From: Mycoplasmopsis gallinacea
Lineage (GTDB): Bacteria; Bacillota_I; Bacilli_A; Mycoplasmatales; Metamycoplasmataceae
Assembly (NCBI RefSeq): GCF_900660495.1
Contig: NZ_LR214950.1
Span: forward strand, 248,001-312,000
Length of the DNA stretch: 64,000 nt
Direction: 5' to 3'
Part shown: positions 19,507 to 31,265 of the stretch, piece by piece
How the letters are laid out: each line of letters opens with the position of its first letter
Position numbering within the stretch: position 1 is the first letter of the stretch
The notes under the pieces: generated by a model
What the model saw: only the letters and a program-made list of their open reading frames with translations
The model's database searches: none
What the model was told of the DNA's origin: nothing
Program-made: the position numbers and the translations under genes

Positions 19507-21351
19507 CCTGAGTTTCCAAGTTGAGCCTATTTTTTAGGCTTATTTTTTATACATATATCAAAGATATATGACCTAAAGAAAAAAATGTTTTTTTACTTAC
19601 ATTACACACATAAAATGATATAATAAGAGCATGAGTTACAGTTTATGCAAGAAAAAACAAAATGGAAAATATTATTTAGTTTTAGCTATTTCTAAAGGTT
19701 TTAAAAAAGGTTATGGAAATCAGGTTGGTCTAGGATACTGAGAAGATATCAAAGAAAAGTATGGATTATCTTCAATTGAAGATATGAAAGAAATAGCAAA
19801 AAAAGTAGATACATCTTTAGATAAAGCTATTGCAAAAGAAGAATTTTTTAAATTATTAAAACCCACTTCTGTAAAAACAAGTATCCAAAATATTGGAGTT
19901 GATTTAATTTATAAAGTTATTAAAGAATTAGATTTATTTTCAGTATTGCCAAAAAGTAAACATAAATCGTTAGAAGAGGTTTTGGAATTTTTCATAGCAA
20001 CTAGAATTATCCTTCCAAGAAGCTATATGTCACAATATAAAAATAAAAGCGATTTTATAAATGATATTAATGTTAAAAAATCATCAATATATAACTATCT
20101 TGATGTTATTTTTGAAAATAAGAACTCTGTTTTAGTCAATTTATTTCAAAAAATAAATGAATTTACAAATCGCAATAATAAAGTTATTCACTTCGATAAC
20201 ACAACAGTTTATTTTGAAAGCTTTACAAGAGAAGGGATGAGAAAAAACGGTTTTTCAAAAGACGGAAAACACAATGAAGATCAAGTAGTCATAGCAATGG
20301 CTGTAGACGAAAACGGAATACCAATACACTATAAAGTTTTCCCAGGTAACACGGCTGATGGTAAAACAATGTTATCCTTCGTTTTAGAACTTCAATCAAT
20401 CTATAAAATAAAGGATATTACAATAGTTGCAGATCGTGGAATAAATAACAACGCAAACTTACGTTTCCTAGAACAAAAAGGAATTAAATATATATTCCAA
20501 AAAAGATTAGATACATTAAGTATTGGGATGAAAAAATTCATTCTTGAAGACAAACATTATGTTTTTAGAGATGAAATGTTTTGAAAAGAACAAATTGTTG
20601 AATCTGTTTGAAATAAAAATAGATTTAATGGTAAATACAGAAAATGATGTGTGTTTTTCAGTCCTGGGAAAAAGACTTTAGATAAATTAAAAAGAAATAA
20701 TTTTATTGATAAATTGAATAAGAAAACTGTAAATGGAGAACTGCCACTTAGTTCTTTAGTTCCAGAATATAAAAAGAAATATATGGACATTGATGGCAAA
20801 ACAGTGGGTAAATTAAATTGAGAGAAAATTAAGAAAAAAGAATCTGAAGATGGTTTTTACATTATTGAAACCAATATTCTAGATTTAACACCAGAAAAAG
20901 CTAATGAAATTTACAGAAAACAATGAAAAGTAGAAGAAAATTTCAGAACATTAAAATCTTCTTTACAAGTTAGACCTGTTTTTGTTCATAATGAACAGCA
21001 TATACTTGCACATCTTTTATTATGTTTCATTGCTCTTGTTGTTTTAAAATACTGTCTTTATAAATTAAAGAAATATTATGAAATCAATGGAGAAATACAA
21101 AAAGTGACGTTAGATTTATTTGTGGATTCATTAAGAATGATGACTATAACAAAAAAAGAAGTAAATGGAAAAGTGGTACAAGAAATAATTAATGATTTGG
21201 ATGAAAACCACAAAGAAAATATAAAAATTTATAAAGATTTCATCGCATGTATGAGTTAATTCTATGTGTGTAATTTTAAATGTAAAAAAACGAATACACC
21301 TTATTTATAGCTGTATTCGTTTTTTATAGTGTCTCAACTTGGAAACTCAGG
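19507..21351 (+). mobile_element. IS1634-family insertion sequence, copy 2 (1845 bp)
   Basis: Same length, ends and transposase as the copy at 685-2529, with no difference noticed. It is inserted in the lipoprotein gene in the opposite orientation to that gene. Its inward and outward hairpin terminators would stop transcription from the operon through the rest of the lipoprotein gene. Confidence 0.95.
19631..21259 (+). CDS. IS1634-family DDE transposase (copy 2)
   Basis: 542 residues with TGA as Trp, the same protein as in copy 1, with FDNTTVYFES, VADRGINNN and the Y-R-E-K motif intact. No disabling change was seen, so either copy could supply active transposase. The transposase reads against the surrounding lipoprotein gene. 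Confidence 0.93.
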
Positions 21352-21628
21352 AATAAAAGTTTGATTCCTTCGTTTTCTAAAATAAATTGTGCTCTTACTT
21401 TACCTGTAAATGGTGAAATCATATATGAAGGTTCTAAAACATTTACCCCTTCAGTTTGTGTAGTTAAAATGAATTTTGTAATGTTTTCACGGATTGATTT
21501 AGCTTGTTCAATATTGCTATTATCTGACATTCCAAGCGCAATATTTGCAAGTGCTTGTTTAATTTTTTCAGGAGCAACAGCAAGTTTACCTGCTTCATCT
21601 AAATCAGCAAATCCACCAATTTCAACTT
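21352..21628. repeat. right 277-bp target duplication of IS copy 2
   Basis: Direct repeat of 19230-19506 abutting the right end of the IS. Recombination between the two repeats would delete the IS and restore the interrupted reading frame exactly. Confidence 0.95.
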
Positions 21629-22449
21629 CTTTTGTATTTTCAGTAGCGCCTTCACCATCTTTAATTTTGAATGACACTTTTAAGGTTGTGTTATTTACTA
21701 CTGTAAGAGCTAAATTAGCAACTTCGCTTGAAATATCAGCTCCGTTGTACATAAAAGTAAGATCTTCTTTTTTTACAAAATCAGCTGATTTTGTAGCTTT
21801 ATCAAATTCAGATTTAAGACCTACTTTAACAAATTCAAGTTTAGCATCTTACTCTTTAAATCCTTCCATGTTTGGATAATCTAAAGTCACAGAAGTTGAT
21901 TTAATATCGTATTTTTCGTTTCCTTCAAGTTTTTTAGAAAGATCAACTACATAAAAATTTAATTTTAATTTTGAGTTAACAATTTCGGCAGTTGTGTAGT
22001 ATCCGTAAAAAGAAATAAATAATTTGTTCTCGTTAGTTACAAAGTTTGGTAATGTGTTTTGTATTAAAAGTGCTGAATTGCTGATGTATGATTGATCAAT
22101 TGCATCAGTATCGTTATCACGATTGAACGGTAATTTGTTTGTTGAAGACTTAAAGGTTTTGTTGTACTCTTTAACAAAATCAATAATCGGTGTTTTATTT
22201 GCTTTTGTTAAATTAAGTTTGATGTTTTTGAAAATAGAATCAATAGCAATTGCTTTTGATTGTTTTTCGTACTCATTTTCAACTTTTGTATCAAGACCTG
22301 GTTTATTTGAAGGTAATGATCAAGTATCTCCACCACTATTTTGGTTAACTGATTTAAAATCACATGAAGCGAAAAATAAACTAGTTGCTAAAATTGATGA
22401 AGATGTTGCTAATGTTAATTTAACAAGTTTCTTTGACTTTGACATAATA

Positions 22450-25400
22450 TTATCCCCCTTTTTGTCTTACTTTTACATTAAATCACACGTTGTGTTTTTC
22501 ACCATTGTAATCAGCAATTGAGTTGTACATATCAACTCTCATACCCTTAAGTTCTGGTGAAGCAAATACTTCAGCACTATCTTTAATATTTGCGTATTTA
22601 ATTTTTGGGTTAGTTACTTTTCTTACTCCAGCATCTGAGTAATCTGGTTTTGATCCGTATTGAACTTCAATATCAGCGCCAAAGATTACATATGAGTTTT
22701 TGCTTGAGTAATCTGATGAGCTAACTACTTCTCAAGAATTATCATCTTTAACTTTAATTACCATTGTTGTAGGTTCAAAGAAGTGAATTTTTCCAATTCC
22801 GTCAATATCAATTCCTTTTTCGGTTTTTTCTTTGTATTCTTGATCTACACCAAATCTAACTCTAGCTTCAATTTGTTCCACAAATGAAGAAACAAAGTAG
22901 TATTTCTCACTTCCTTTGGTGTATCTTGCCACGATGTAATCACGATTGTTTGTAAGGATTTCAAAGTTGTTAAGAACTTTTTTGTACTTATCTAATTTAC
23001 TTGCATCATAGTTTGGAATTTGTGAGTAAGCAAACTTTTCGCTAGCTGCATCCACGTGTTTCATTGCAAGGTATACAAAATCATTTGATAATTTATCAGG
23101 TTTTTTCTGTAACGTTAACGTATCATTTGCAATCACTGCGTATTTAGAATTTGTTGCTTTTCTAGCTTCAATATTTTCCTCTTTACCAGTTAAGATCATG
23201 TATGCATTAGTTTCTTTAGAAATGTTATCTCTAATAATGTAATTTTGAAGGTATTTGTTATCATTTAATTTAACTTTTTCAAGTGAAATATTACCATCTG
23301 TACGTGAACCATCTTTAGTTAATTTTCTAACTTCAATGTTTGTGAAAATACCTTTTCCATCTGCAGTTGGACGTTTAGCATCTTTATCATTTTGATCAAC
23401 ATTTCCAACAACGATTAATTGACCATCAATCATGAAGTATGCTTTGTAGGTAGCAAGTGAATTATTTCAGTTAGATACACGAGCTTTAACAAATCCAAGA
23501 CCATCTTTTAAAATACCATTGTTGTATGAATGATTGGTTCTAAGTGAGATAGATTCTTCAATAAATTTACGTTTATTTTCAAGATTTTTAAGCATTGTGT
23601 TGTAAGCATTTTTAGCTTGCTCAATAGCTGCTTGTTCAGCAGGAACATCACTTTTTCATCTTTCTGGATTAACTCCATATTTAGAAATAATGTCTTTATT
23701 AAATTCGAATCTATCAATGTCATCAAATTGTGTTGCGTGGAACACACTAGTTCCAGGAATTCTATCACGTTCTACAGTTAAGTAGAAATTATCAGCATAT
23801 GGTTCATTATTTGCTTCAGTATGAAGAAGCACAGCACCATCTGTGTAGTAATATGAATCTACGTTTTCACCTAAAGTAGCTTCAGTAAATCCAATTTTGT
23901 TTCCATGGAATGCGATGTTAATCATAAAGTCATTAACACCATTTTCATTTGTGTGTTTTCAAACATAACGATCTTGTGCTTTTGAAAATACCATTCCATT
24001 ATTTTCAAGCGCTAAATCAACTCCACCACTAACATTTGGTTTAGTTTTATCGTTAAATGCACTTGCTGATGGTTGTTTGTATTCTGAGTTATAAATTGTT
24101 TCGTAGTATCTTCAATCAATTGCAGCTCTAGCTGCATCAACTTCAGCTTGATTATCAGTTCAATCAGCTAAATATTCATTTGGTTTGTTGTTTTTATAAT
24201 CATCAGTATATCTTTTTAATCTTGTGATAAACACTGATCTAACTTTATATTTTCCACCAATTTTGTCAATATCTTCAGCACTAAAGTGTCCAACTTGTTC
24301 TTTAATGAACTTACGTAATTTTCCTCTGTAAGCAATTGGAGCATATTCATCATCAAAGAATGTTAAAGCACCTAAAATGTTAAGTCCTTTTTGCTTATCT
24401 GAGTAATTATCACGAGCAATTGAACGTCCATTTAAACCATCTGAAATAGAAGCTTTATACATATATGGCATAAGTGAAAGTTCGATAAATTGGTAAAGTT
24501 TTTGGAAACGTCTATCTTCTGAAAGATCTAAAACAGTTCCTTTAAAGTATGAAACAATGTCAGCCATACCTGTGAAAAGCACTTCACCATAGCTTCCTGT
24601 ATATGGAAGGTTATCGTGTTGGATAAATGAACCATCGTAGTAGAATCCATCTAAATGATTAACAAATTCTCTAAATAAGTTGTCATATAAAGCTTCAATT
24701 GCATCATTGATTTTGTCTTGGTTTTGACCTAAGATGTTTGCAAGAAGAATCGGCTTGGCATTATCGATAACGTTAGCACCAGTTTGAAGACGTTTTTTAG
24801 TAACTGGGACGAAGTTTAAAATAGCTGTTTTTGCAGCTCCACCATAACGAGCGTTAGGTAAAAAGTAGTTAATTCCACCAGTTCATGATTTTAATTTAGC
24901 TTCATATCTAGAAGCAAGAGCTTTATCATTAGAAGTAAGTTCATCATTGTACACTTTGAAAAGAACAACCATAAGTTTAGTTAAATCACGAGGAATTCCA
25001 ATTTCGTAGAATCATCAGTTAACAAATTGTTGTTGCCCTTCAAAGAAGTAGTTTTTAGCAAGGTCATCCATAATTGCTGTAATGATGTTTTTAAGCTCTT
25101 CTGAATGGTATCAAGGGTTCTCTTTACCTGAAGAGTTTCTTTCAAGTAAGTAACTTTGAGCTAAAATAAGTAATTTTTGAACTGCGGTTCTTACATACTG
25201 AGCATCTGAATAACCGGGTTCTTTAATTGTTCCTTTTTCAAGGTCTTTAAGTTGTTGTTTTTCTTTTCTATAAATAAGATCATTAGCTTGTTGGATTGCT
25301 AAATCTTCACGGTTTTTTCTTTTAAGCGCAATTTCTTGAGCTGTATCAGTAGCTTCAATTGTTACACCATTATCAAAAGTTGATGCATAGTAAAAGTTTG

Positions 25401-26238
25401 CAAGTGGGTTTTTTGCAAAAACACCTACATTGTATTTTTTGATGATTTTATCTGATCAGCTAATTGCGTTATTAAGGTCTTTAATTGATTTTTCATCAAG
25501 GTTAGAAAGTGGTGTATCACCACTTGTGTATTCATCACTTAAATAAGCTGTTCCTTGTGAAACTAAAATGTTATTAACAATTTTGTTGTATTGTTCAAGT
25601 GTAAGAATTTCGTATTTTTTAAACCCATCAATTTTAACGGTCATTTCACCGCTAAGTCCTGATTTATCTCTAGCTTCAATATACACATATAAAGTTCTTG
25701 AGTATTTTTTAATTGTTTCAAGAATTTCAACTTTTACTGCATCTTTTTTATTATTCGCAGCTCCATTATATTTAGCTAAAAGTTCATCGTGCATTTGTAA
25801 TGAGATAAATTTATCTGGATTTTGCTCATCATTTGCTTGTTTAATTGTTTTTTCTTCTAAAAGTTGCATTACATCTAATTGAGACTCTTGTTTTGAAAGA
25901 GTGCTTGCATCAAGAATGTATTGGAAATCTGAAGGTACTTCTTCATTATCTCAGTATAAGTATGAATAAAGCATTTTCATTTTCTCATTAGCATCAACAC
26001 CGTTGATTACATTTGCAGCAACTATAGCATTAACTGAAGCAACAGCTTCTTCGTTTTTTGTATAAGTCATGTATTTTTGAAGGTCTTTAGCATATTTTGG
26101 AATAGGAACTCCATAGACATTGGCTTTATTTCATTTATATGTAACACCTGTATTATCAGTACATGAAATAGTAGTAGCAGCAATAGCAACTGGAGAAATT
26201 GCAGAAAGACTTAAAAATAATTTAGTTTTTCTTTTCAT
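22450..26238 (-). CDS. polysaccharide lyase family 8 lipoprotein (hyaluronate/chondroitin lyase)
   Basis: 1262 residues with TGA as Trp. Signal MKRKTKLFLSLSAIS...TISC gives a lipid-anchored surface enzyme. Lyases of this family cleave hyaluronan or chondroitin by beta-elimination, leaving a 4,5-unsaturated uronic acid. Catalytic motifs in family order: Asn in NWWFYEIGIPRD (about 406), His in DGSFIQH (about 540), Tyr in YTGSYG (about 549), Arg in GRSIARD (about 603). The later beta-sandwich domain has YYYTDGAVLLH and TVERDRIPGTSVFH. Longer than most PL8 enzymes owing to an N-terminal region of about 350 residues. Only 4 bases separate kdgK from its start. Hyaluronan and chondroitin preference cannot be separated from sequence. 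Confidence 0.9.
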
Positions 26239-26242
26239 AATC

Positions 26243-27244
26243 TTACCTTTCTATTTTGCTTGATTTATTTGCAACTGAAGTGATTTCATCTCATGAAGCG
26301 TTGTTGTTATCACCTTCAAAGATATTTTTGATTGCATAAGCATTACGAGCGTTTTTGATAATTGATTCATTATCCAAGTTTTTAAGAAGTGAGCTTAAAA
26401 ATGCTCCCGCAAATGAATCACCTGAACCAATTGGATATTTGTCATTATATGTAACATAATCAGTTTCATAAAATTGACCATCTTTATATAAAAGACCTTT
26501 AACATGAGCTTTATCATCTTTTTTGAATTTAAATGGCGTAGTTACTACTTTAATATTTGGATAGTTTTGAATCATTTGTGATACTGCATTTGCAAAATAC
26601 TCTTTTGAAATCTCGCCAACTACTGGTGTGTAAGTATCTTCAATTCAACCAATAACTACATCACTAAGAGCCACAAATGGCTGTGAAACCTCTTTAAATT
26701 GCTCAAAGCTATCTCAAAGTTTGCTACGGTAATTTAAATCAAATACAATTGTTATATTTTTGCTTTTGGCTTGCTCTAATAACTTAAGTAAATAAGCATT
26801 AAAAGCATCATTAATTGCGATTGTAATTCCAGAAACATAAATAATAGCAACATCTTTTAAGATGTTTTCAAACTTAGGTTCTAGATCCTTAATAAGTGCA
26901 TATGAGCTGTATTTACGGTCATAAAATACTTTTAAGTTATTAAAATCGGTTTTGTCGATTGTGTAATAAGTTCCAACTCTACCTTCAGAGTGAATTGATA
27001 TATTTTCGACATTGTTAATTTTTAAATGTGCATTAATAGCTTTAGCAAAAAAGCTATTAAAATCATACACAGTTAAATATTTTGAGCTTCCTGTTCAATT
27101 TCCAACGTTAGAAGCTACATTTAAAGAATCTCCACCAACATAAAAATTAAGTTGGTTGCTTTCTAATGAACTATTTTTTGATGTAGAAAGTCTAACTAAG
27201 ACTTCACCAATTGAAAGAAGTTTACCCTGTAATTTTGGTAACAT
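26243..27244 (-). CDS. kdgK: 2-keto-3-deoxygluconate kinase (PfkB family)
   Basis: 333 residues with TGA as Trp. Phosphorylates 2-keto-3-deoxygluconate to KDPG. PfkB fold: N-terminal GEVLVRLSTS and GGDSLNVASNVG, and the C-terminal anion-hole and catalytic base motif YPIGSGDSFAGAF near 275-287. The specific name rests on context: it lies between the KDPG aldolase gene, which it overlaps by 23 bases, and the lyase. By sequence alone another PfkB sugar kinase is possible. Confidence 0.85.
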
Positions 27245-27845
27245 ATGCTTTGGCACTTTGAACTTTTTCTTCTGGAGTGCTTCCTGAAATTAAATTTCCA
27301 CCAACAGAGACAGCTATGCTGCCTGCTTTAAGTCAATCTAAACAGTTTTCTAAACTAACTCCACCTGATGGCATAAATTTAAGATATGGGCACACTTTAG
27401 TTAAAGCTGAAATGTAATTTGGACCAAGAGTGTTTGAAGGGAATACCTTTAAAACTTTTGCACCCTTAAAATAAGCATTTAAAGCTTCATTAGGGGTAAA
27501 TACTCCTGGAATATATAAAACTTCGTTTGCGTTACATCAAGCAAGAACTTCTTCATTAAAAATTGGAGAAACAATAAAATCTGGTTTTTCGTTTTTAACG
27601 CTTTCAAGGTTTTCCGTTGTAATTACAGTTCCAAAACCAAGTGAAACTTCTGGATAAATAGCCTTGATTTCACGATAAATACGAACATATTCTGGACAAG
27701 TGAGTGTAATTTCGATTTGTTTAACACCACCACTAATGGCAGCAACTATATTGTCGTAAGCTTTTTGATAGCTATTTTCACGAATTACTGCTACTAATTT
27801 ATCTTGTGATAATTTAGTAATAAGATTATCTAACGTGATAATCAA
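27222..27845 (-). CDS. eda: KDPG aldolase
   Basis: 207 residues. Splits 2-keto-3-deoxy-6-phosphogluconate into pyruvate and glyceraldehyde 3-phosphate. Class I aldolase motifs: VAVIRE, GGVKQIEITLTCPE with the catalytic Glu, GFGTVIT, and the Schiff-base Lys in KVFPSNTLGPNYI near 133. The likely start is TTG at 27845, because no ATG is in frame before the conserved region. GGAGG directly abuts that TTG, an unusually short spacing, and the gene overlaps kduD by 16 bases, so translation is probably coupled. Confidence 0.9.
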
Positions 27846-28594
27846 CCTCCATCAACTGGAATAATTGCTCCATTAATATAGTCACTAGCTTTAGATGCTA
27901 AAAATACGATTGTTCCCATAAGTTCTTCAGTTTTTCCTCAGTGCCCTGCTGGGATTCTTGATAAAATTTCAGCATTTCTTTTTTCATCAGCTCTAATAGG
28001 TGCTGTGTTTGCTGTTTCAATGTATCCTGGAGCAATTGCGTTAACTTGAATGTTTTCGCTTGCAAGCTCGTTAGCAAAAGCTTTTGTAAGTCCAGCTACA
28101 GCGTGTTTACTTGCTGTATATGCTGGTACGAATTTTCCACCTTGGAAAGCAAGCATAGAGGCAACGTTAATAATTTTTCCTCCACCTTGTTTTTTCATAA
28201 CATTAGCAACTTTTTGACTTAAGAATCAAACAGCGTTTAAGTTAATGTCAATAACTCTGTGTCATGATGTTTCTGAATATTCAAGAAGTGGTTCACGAAT
28301 AATTGTTCCTGCGTTGTTAATTAAAACATCAATTCTTCCGAATTTTTCTAATGTTTTTTCAACAAGTGCGTCAACATCTTCTTTAAGAGTTAAGTTTCCT
28401 TGAACAAGTAAAAGTTCAACATTATTTGAATTACAGAATTCTTGAATTTCTGTTACGTTAGCATCAAAGTGGCTAACTACAAGTTTAGCACCTGCATTAC
28501 CTAAAGCTTTAGCATAAGCAAGTCCAAGACCTGTGTTACCACCAGTTACGATGATAACTTTGTCTTTAATAGAAAAATAATCTAAATTAAACAT
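27830..28594 (-). CDS. kduD: 2-deoxy-D-gluconate 3-dehydrogenase / DKII reductase
   Basis: 254 residues with TGA as Trp. Short-chain dehydrogenase that would reduce the KduI product to 2-keto-3-deoxygluconate with NAD(P)H. Cofactor motif VTGGNTGLGLAYA near 16-28, NNAG near 90, catalytic Ser in NVASM, and the Y-x-x-x-K pair in AYTASKHAVAG near 158-168. Ends VDGGWLSR. It lies 2 bases after yajC and overlaps eda. The family is certain; the substrate follows from the operon. Confidence 0.88.
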
Positions 28595-28596
28595 TT

Positions 28597-29001
28597 TTAT
28601 TTACCTTTCTTATTAGCATGAACTTCTTGTGCAATTTTTTCATTAAAGTAACCGATGATGTAATTACGGTTTACTTTCACAACTGTTTTATCTGCGATTT
28701 TAATGAAATAAATTTGTCCTTGTTTTTCTGTAACTTCCCCAAAAATACCTGATGCAAGTAAAACTTCATCTCCAGGTTTGATTTTTTTAAGTAAAGCTAA
28801 TTTGGTTTCTTCATCCTTTTCCATTTTTTTCTTTCTAAGAATTGGAAATACGAATAATTGACAAATTACAAATGCAAGAAATAAGAAGGCAAAAATTCCA
28901 CCAAGCACAAAAAAGGCGATTAATAAAGGCGAATAATTTCCTCCTGTATTAGTTGCTGCGCTAGCAGCTTGAGTTGCTTGTTCAAAAAATGCGTGTATCA
29001 T
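28597..29001 (-). CDS. yajC: YajC-like membrane protein in the PTS operon
   Basis: 134 residues, single membrane segment at about 25-52, then a basic stretch (LRKKKMEKDEETK) and the YajC core LLKKIKPGDEVLLASGIFGEV. In other bacteria YajC binds SecDF. Here it sits between PTS EIIA and kduD, the same kind of placement seen for a YajC homologue in streptococcal glycosaminoglycan clusters. That conserved company suggests a role in lyase export or PTS assembly, but this is inference. Confidence 0.8.
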   Translation of the reverse strand: MIHAFFEQATQAASAATNTGGNYSPLLIAFFVLGGIFAFLFLAFVICQLFVFPILRKKKMEKDEETKLALLKKIKPGDEVLLASGIFGEVTEKQGQIYFIKIADKTVVKVNRNYIIGYFNEKIAQEVHANKKGK

Positions 29002-29028
29002 GCTAATTTACTCCTATCTATTTATTGA

Positions 29029-29439
29029 TTAATTGAAGATGTTTTGCATTGAGAAACGGTTTAAGTTTTCAAATTTTTCTTTGCAGTATGCAACCATTTC
29101 ATTGTGATCTGCAGCACCGATAATTCTTGCTTTAAATGTAATATCTAACATCAATGCTGGTGAAAGACCTGCATAAACAAGAACATTGTTTCCTGATTTT
29201 TTAGCAAGAAGATCCACAATTGTTACGTGTGGGCTTCCACCTGGAAGATCACACGTAACAATTGTAGGTTCTCCTTTTGCAAAGTATGCTTCAAGTTCTG
29301 TACGAACTTTTTCAATTGGGTTTTCATTGCTGATGTGGAATGTTTCAATTCCTTCTTCGAATCCACCAACAAATTCTAAGAATGACTTAGTTCCTTCTGG
29401 ATATTTTGAATGTCCTAAAATTAAAATATTGTATGTCAT
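29029..29439 (-). CDS. PTS EIIA component, mannose family
   Basis: 136 residues, starting MTYNILILGHSKYPEG. The phosphorylatable His is in the GHSKYPEG segment at residue 10, with GGSPHVTIVDLLAKK later, as in EIIA-Man proteins. It takes phosphate from HPr and passes it to the EIIB encoded in the same operon. It lies 4 bases after the EIID gene. Likely part of a transporter for unsaturated glycosaminoglycan disaccharides. Confidence 0.92.
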   Translation of the reverse strand: MTYNILILGHSKYPEGTKSFLEFVGGFEEGIETFHISNENPIEKVRTELEAYFAKGEPTIVTCDLPGGSPHVTIVDLLAKKSGNNVLVYAGLSPALMLDITFKARIIGAADHNEMVAYCKEKFENLNRFSMQNIFN

Positions 29440-29443
29440 GTGA

Positions 29444-30322
29444 TTATGCTCCTAAAATTCCGAATACACCACATGTCAATCCAACTAAAATTGTAACGAT
29501 AATAACTTTATATGGTGTTCATTTGTATTTTGTTACTGCCATGTAAATGAAGATAACTCATGCTCCTGAAGCAAGGTAAGGCATAATGTTGTTGAAAATT
29601 TCTCTAACTGAAACTGTTTTAATTTCAAATCCTTGTGATCCAGCATCAAGTCTTTGAGCAAATTCAAGAGCTGGGTTAACTTTTGTAAGTCTTACTGCAA
29701 GGGCAACAATAATAGCAACCCCAATCATTGAAGAAATACGGATGATTGTTTGCATTTGTGTAGCAAGTTTTGAAATAACTTTTTCCCCAAGTTTGTATCC
29801 TAAAATACCAAGTGAAAGTCTAACTGTAATTAAAATTGCGTTCATTCCTAAAAGGAAAACGATAGGTCCAAGAATTTCTCCAGTTTGAGCAAATCCAATT
29901 GCAATAATAGAAATAAGTGGGAAAATAGCAAATTGTGTAAGTGAATCACCAATACCAGCAAGAGGTCCCATAAGAGACATTTTAATGGTTCTAGCATCAT
30001 CAAGTGATTGTCCTGATGCAAGAAGTGATAAGTGAACTGATGTAATAAGAGTAATTGTTTGTGAGTTTGAGTTAAAGAACTCTAAGTTAGCAATAACTGC
30101 TTTTTTAAGGTTTTCACCTTTTCCATAAATTCTTTTAAGAGCTGGGTAAATAACGTTTGCATATCCAATACCTTGGAAGTTTGCATAGTTAAATCCGTTT
30201 TGAAGTAAATATGAACGAAGTGAAATTCAAATAAATAATCAAATAGATAATTTTTTGCTTGAATCAAGTGTGTTATCAGCTTGAATTTGAACAAATTCTT
30301 TGTTATTAGATTCCATCTTCAT
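29444..30322 (-). CDS. PTS EIID component, mannose family
   Basis: 292 residues with TGA as Trp. Membrane subunit forming the translocation channel with EIIC. Typical EIID features: LRSYLLQNGFNYANFQGIGY near the N-terminus, MSLMGPLAGIGDSLTQ in the middle, and hydrophobic segments at the C-terminus. The start at 30322 has a GGAGAG site just upstream; an in-frame ATG two codons later is a less likely alternative. Overlaps the EIIC gene by 17 bases. Confidence 0.92.
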
Positions 30323-31214
30323 ACTCTCCTTCCGCGTTTTGTTTATTTGAATGTACTTGCACAGGAGCTGCTGCTTGAGCTTTTAATTTGTCTAAGTCTA
30401 AAATCTTTGTAAGTGACATGATAATAAGAACAAAGGCTGAAACTGCAATAGCAAGTCCTAAGATTGAGAATTGTGTTTTTGTAGCAACTGCAATAGCTTC
30501 AAAAACAAGTGTTAAGAAGTACCCAAGTAAAGCAAATCCAAGGTATTCTTTTTTAAGCATAACTTTAAGAATAAGAGCAAATCCAAGGGCTGGAAGCATT
30601 CCTCCGGCTACTCTAAATCCTGTTCTTAATCAATCTGGTAAGTTGTTTGCGACACCAGATAAGAAGTTGGCACTAAATCCAACAACTGTACCAAAGGCGA
30701 ACGTTACAACCATTAACACGATAAGTGTTAAGTTTGAGTATAAGCTAAATAATCTAAATTTTCCTTTTTCAACAGCTTTTGTAGCTAATTGACTCATTGG
30801 TGACATAGCTGTGAAAAGAAGTGTAATTAAAAGTTGCATTAAGATTCCAACTGGAACACTATATCCAATGAAAACCCCTGCGTCTGTAATAGTCATAAGT
30901 TGCATTCTTCCGTCAATAATTGGTTGAGCCGAAAGAGCAACAACTGGTGCGAAAATTCCGGGAGCAATTGGATCTGGTGGTCTAACCCCTCCTTGCGAAA
31001 TTCCGAACCCAAGTCAAACTGTTTGACCTGCAGCACCAACAACAATAGCGTTTGCTAATGCACCAGGTGTACCACTTAAAATAACACCAATACCAGTTGC
31101 ATAAATAATAGGTGTTGCTGTATAGTTACCTAAAAGAGTACCAGTAACAGCAATTGCTGCTCATAAACCAATAAATAAAGCCTGAGCTGGAGTTATTTCG
31201 ATTAAATATTGCAT
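30306..31214 (-). CDS. PTS EIIC component, mannose family
   Basis: 302 residues with TGA as Trp, about eight hydrophobic segments. EIIC signature features: GIGVILSGTPGALANAIVVG and the conserved VWLGFGISQGGVRPPDP region. It binds and translocates the sugar together with EIID. The C-terminal cytoplasmic tail is Gln/Asn/Glu-rich. It lies 51 bases after the EIIB gene and overlaps EIID. Confidence 0.92.
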
Positions 31215-31265
31215 ATTGGCAATCCTTTCTATAAATTAATAAATAATAAATTGTGAATTTAAAAA

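Larger units (their letters stand above)
15074..22445 (-). pseudogene. giant surface lipoprotein with Lipoprotein_17-type repeats, doubly disrupted
   Basis: Removing the IS and one copy of its 277-bp duplication gives exactly 1750 codons in one frame. The product would start MSKSKKLVKLTLATSSS with lipobox FASC. Between about residues 1020 and 1400 there are four repeats of about 100 residues in alternating A-B-A-B order (for example TVTLEEGYNRSEHLSSEVQK and VTLTDETSKSTKLASSV), resembling the mycoplasma Lipoprotein_17 domain. Two lesions: TAA at codon 199 (21849-21851, after MEGFKE) and the IS at 19507. The start is 4 bases after the lyase stop, with its GGGGGA site overlapping that stop, so it was the last gene of the glycosaminoglycan operon. 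Role unknown. Confidence 0.85.
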
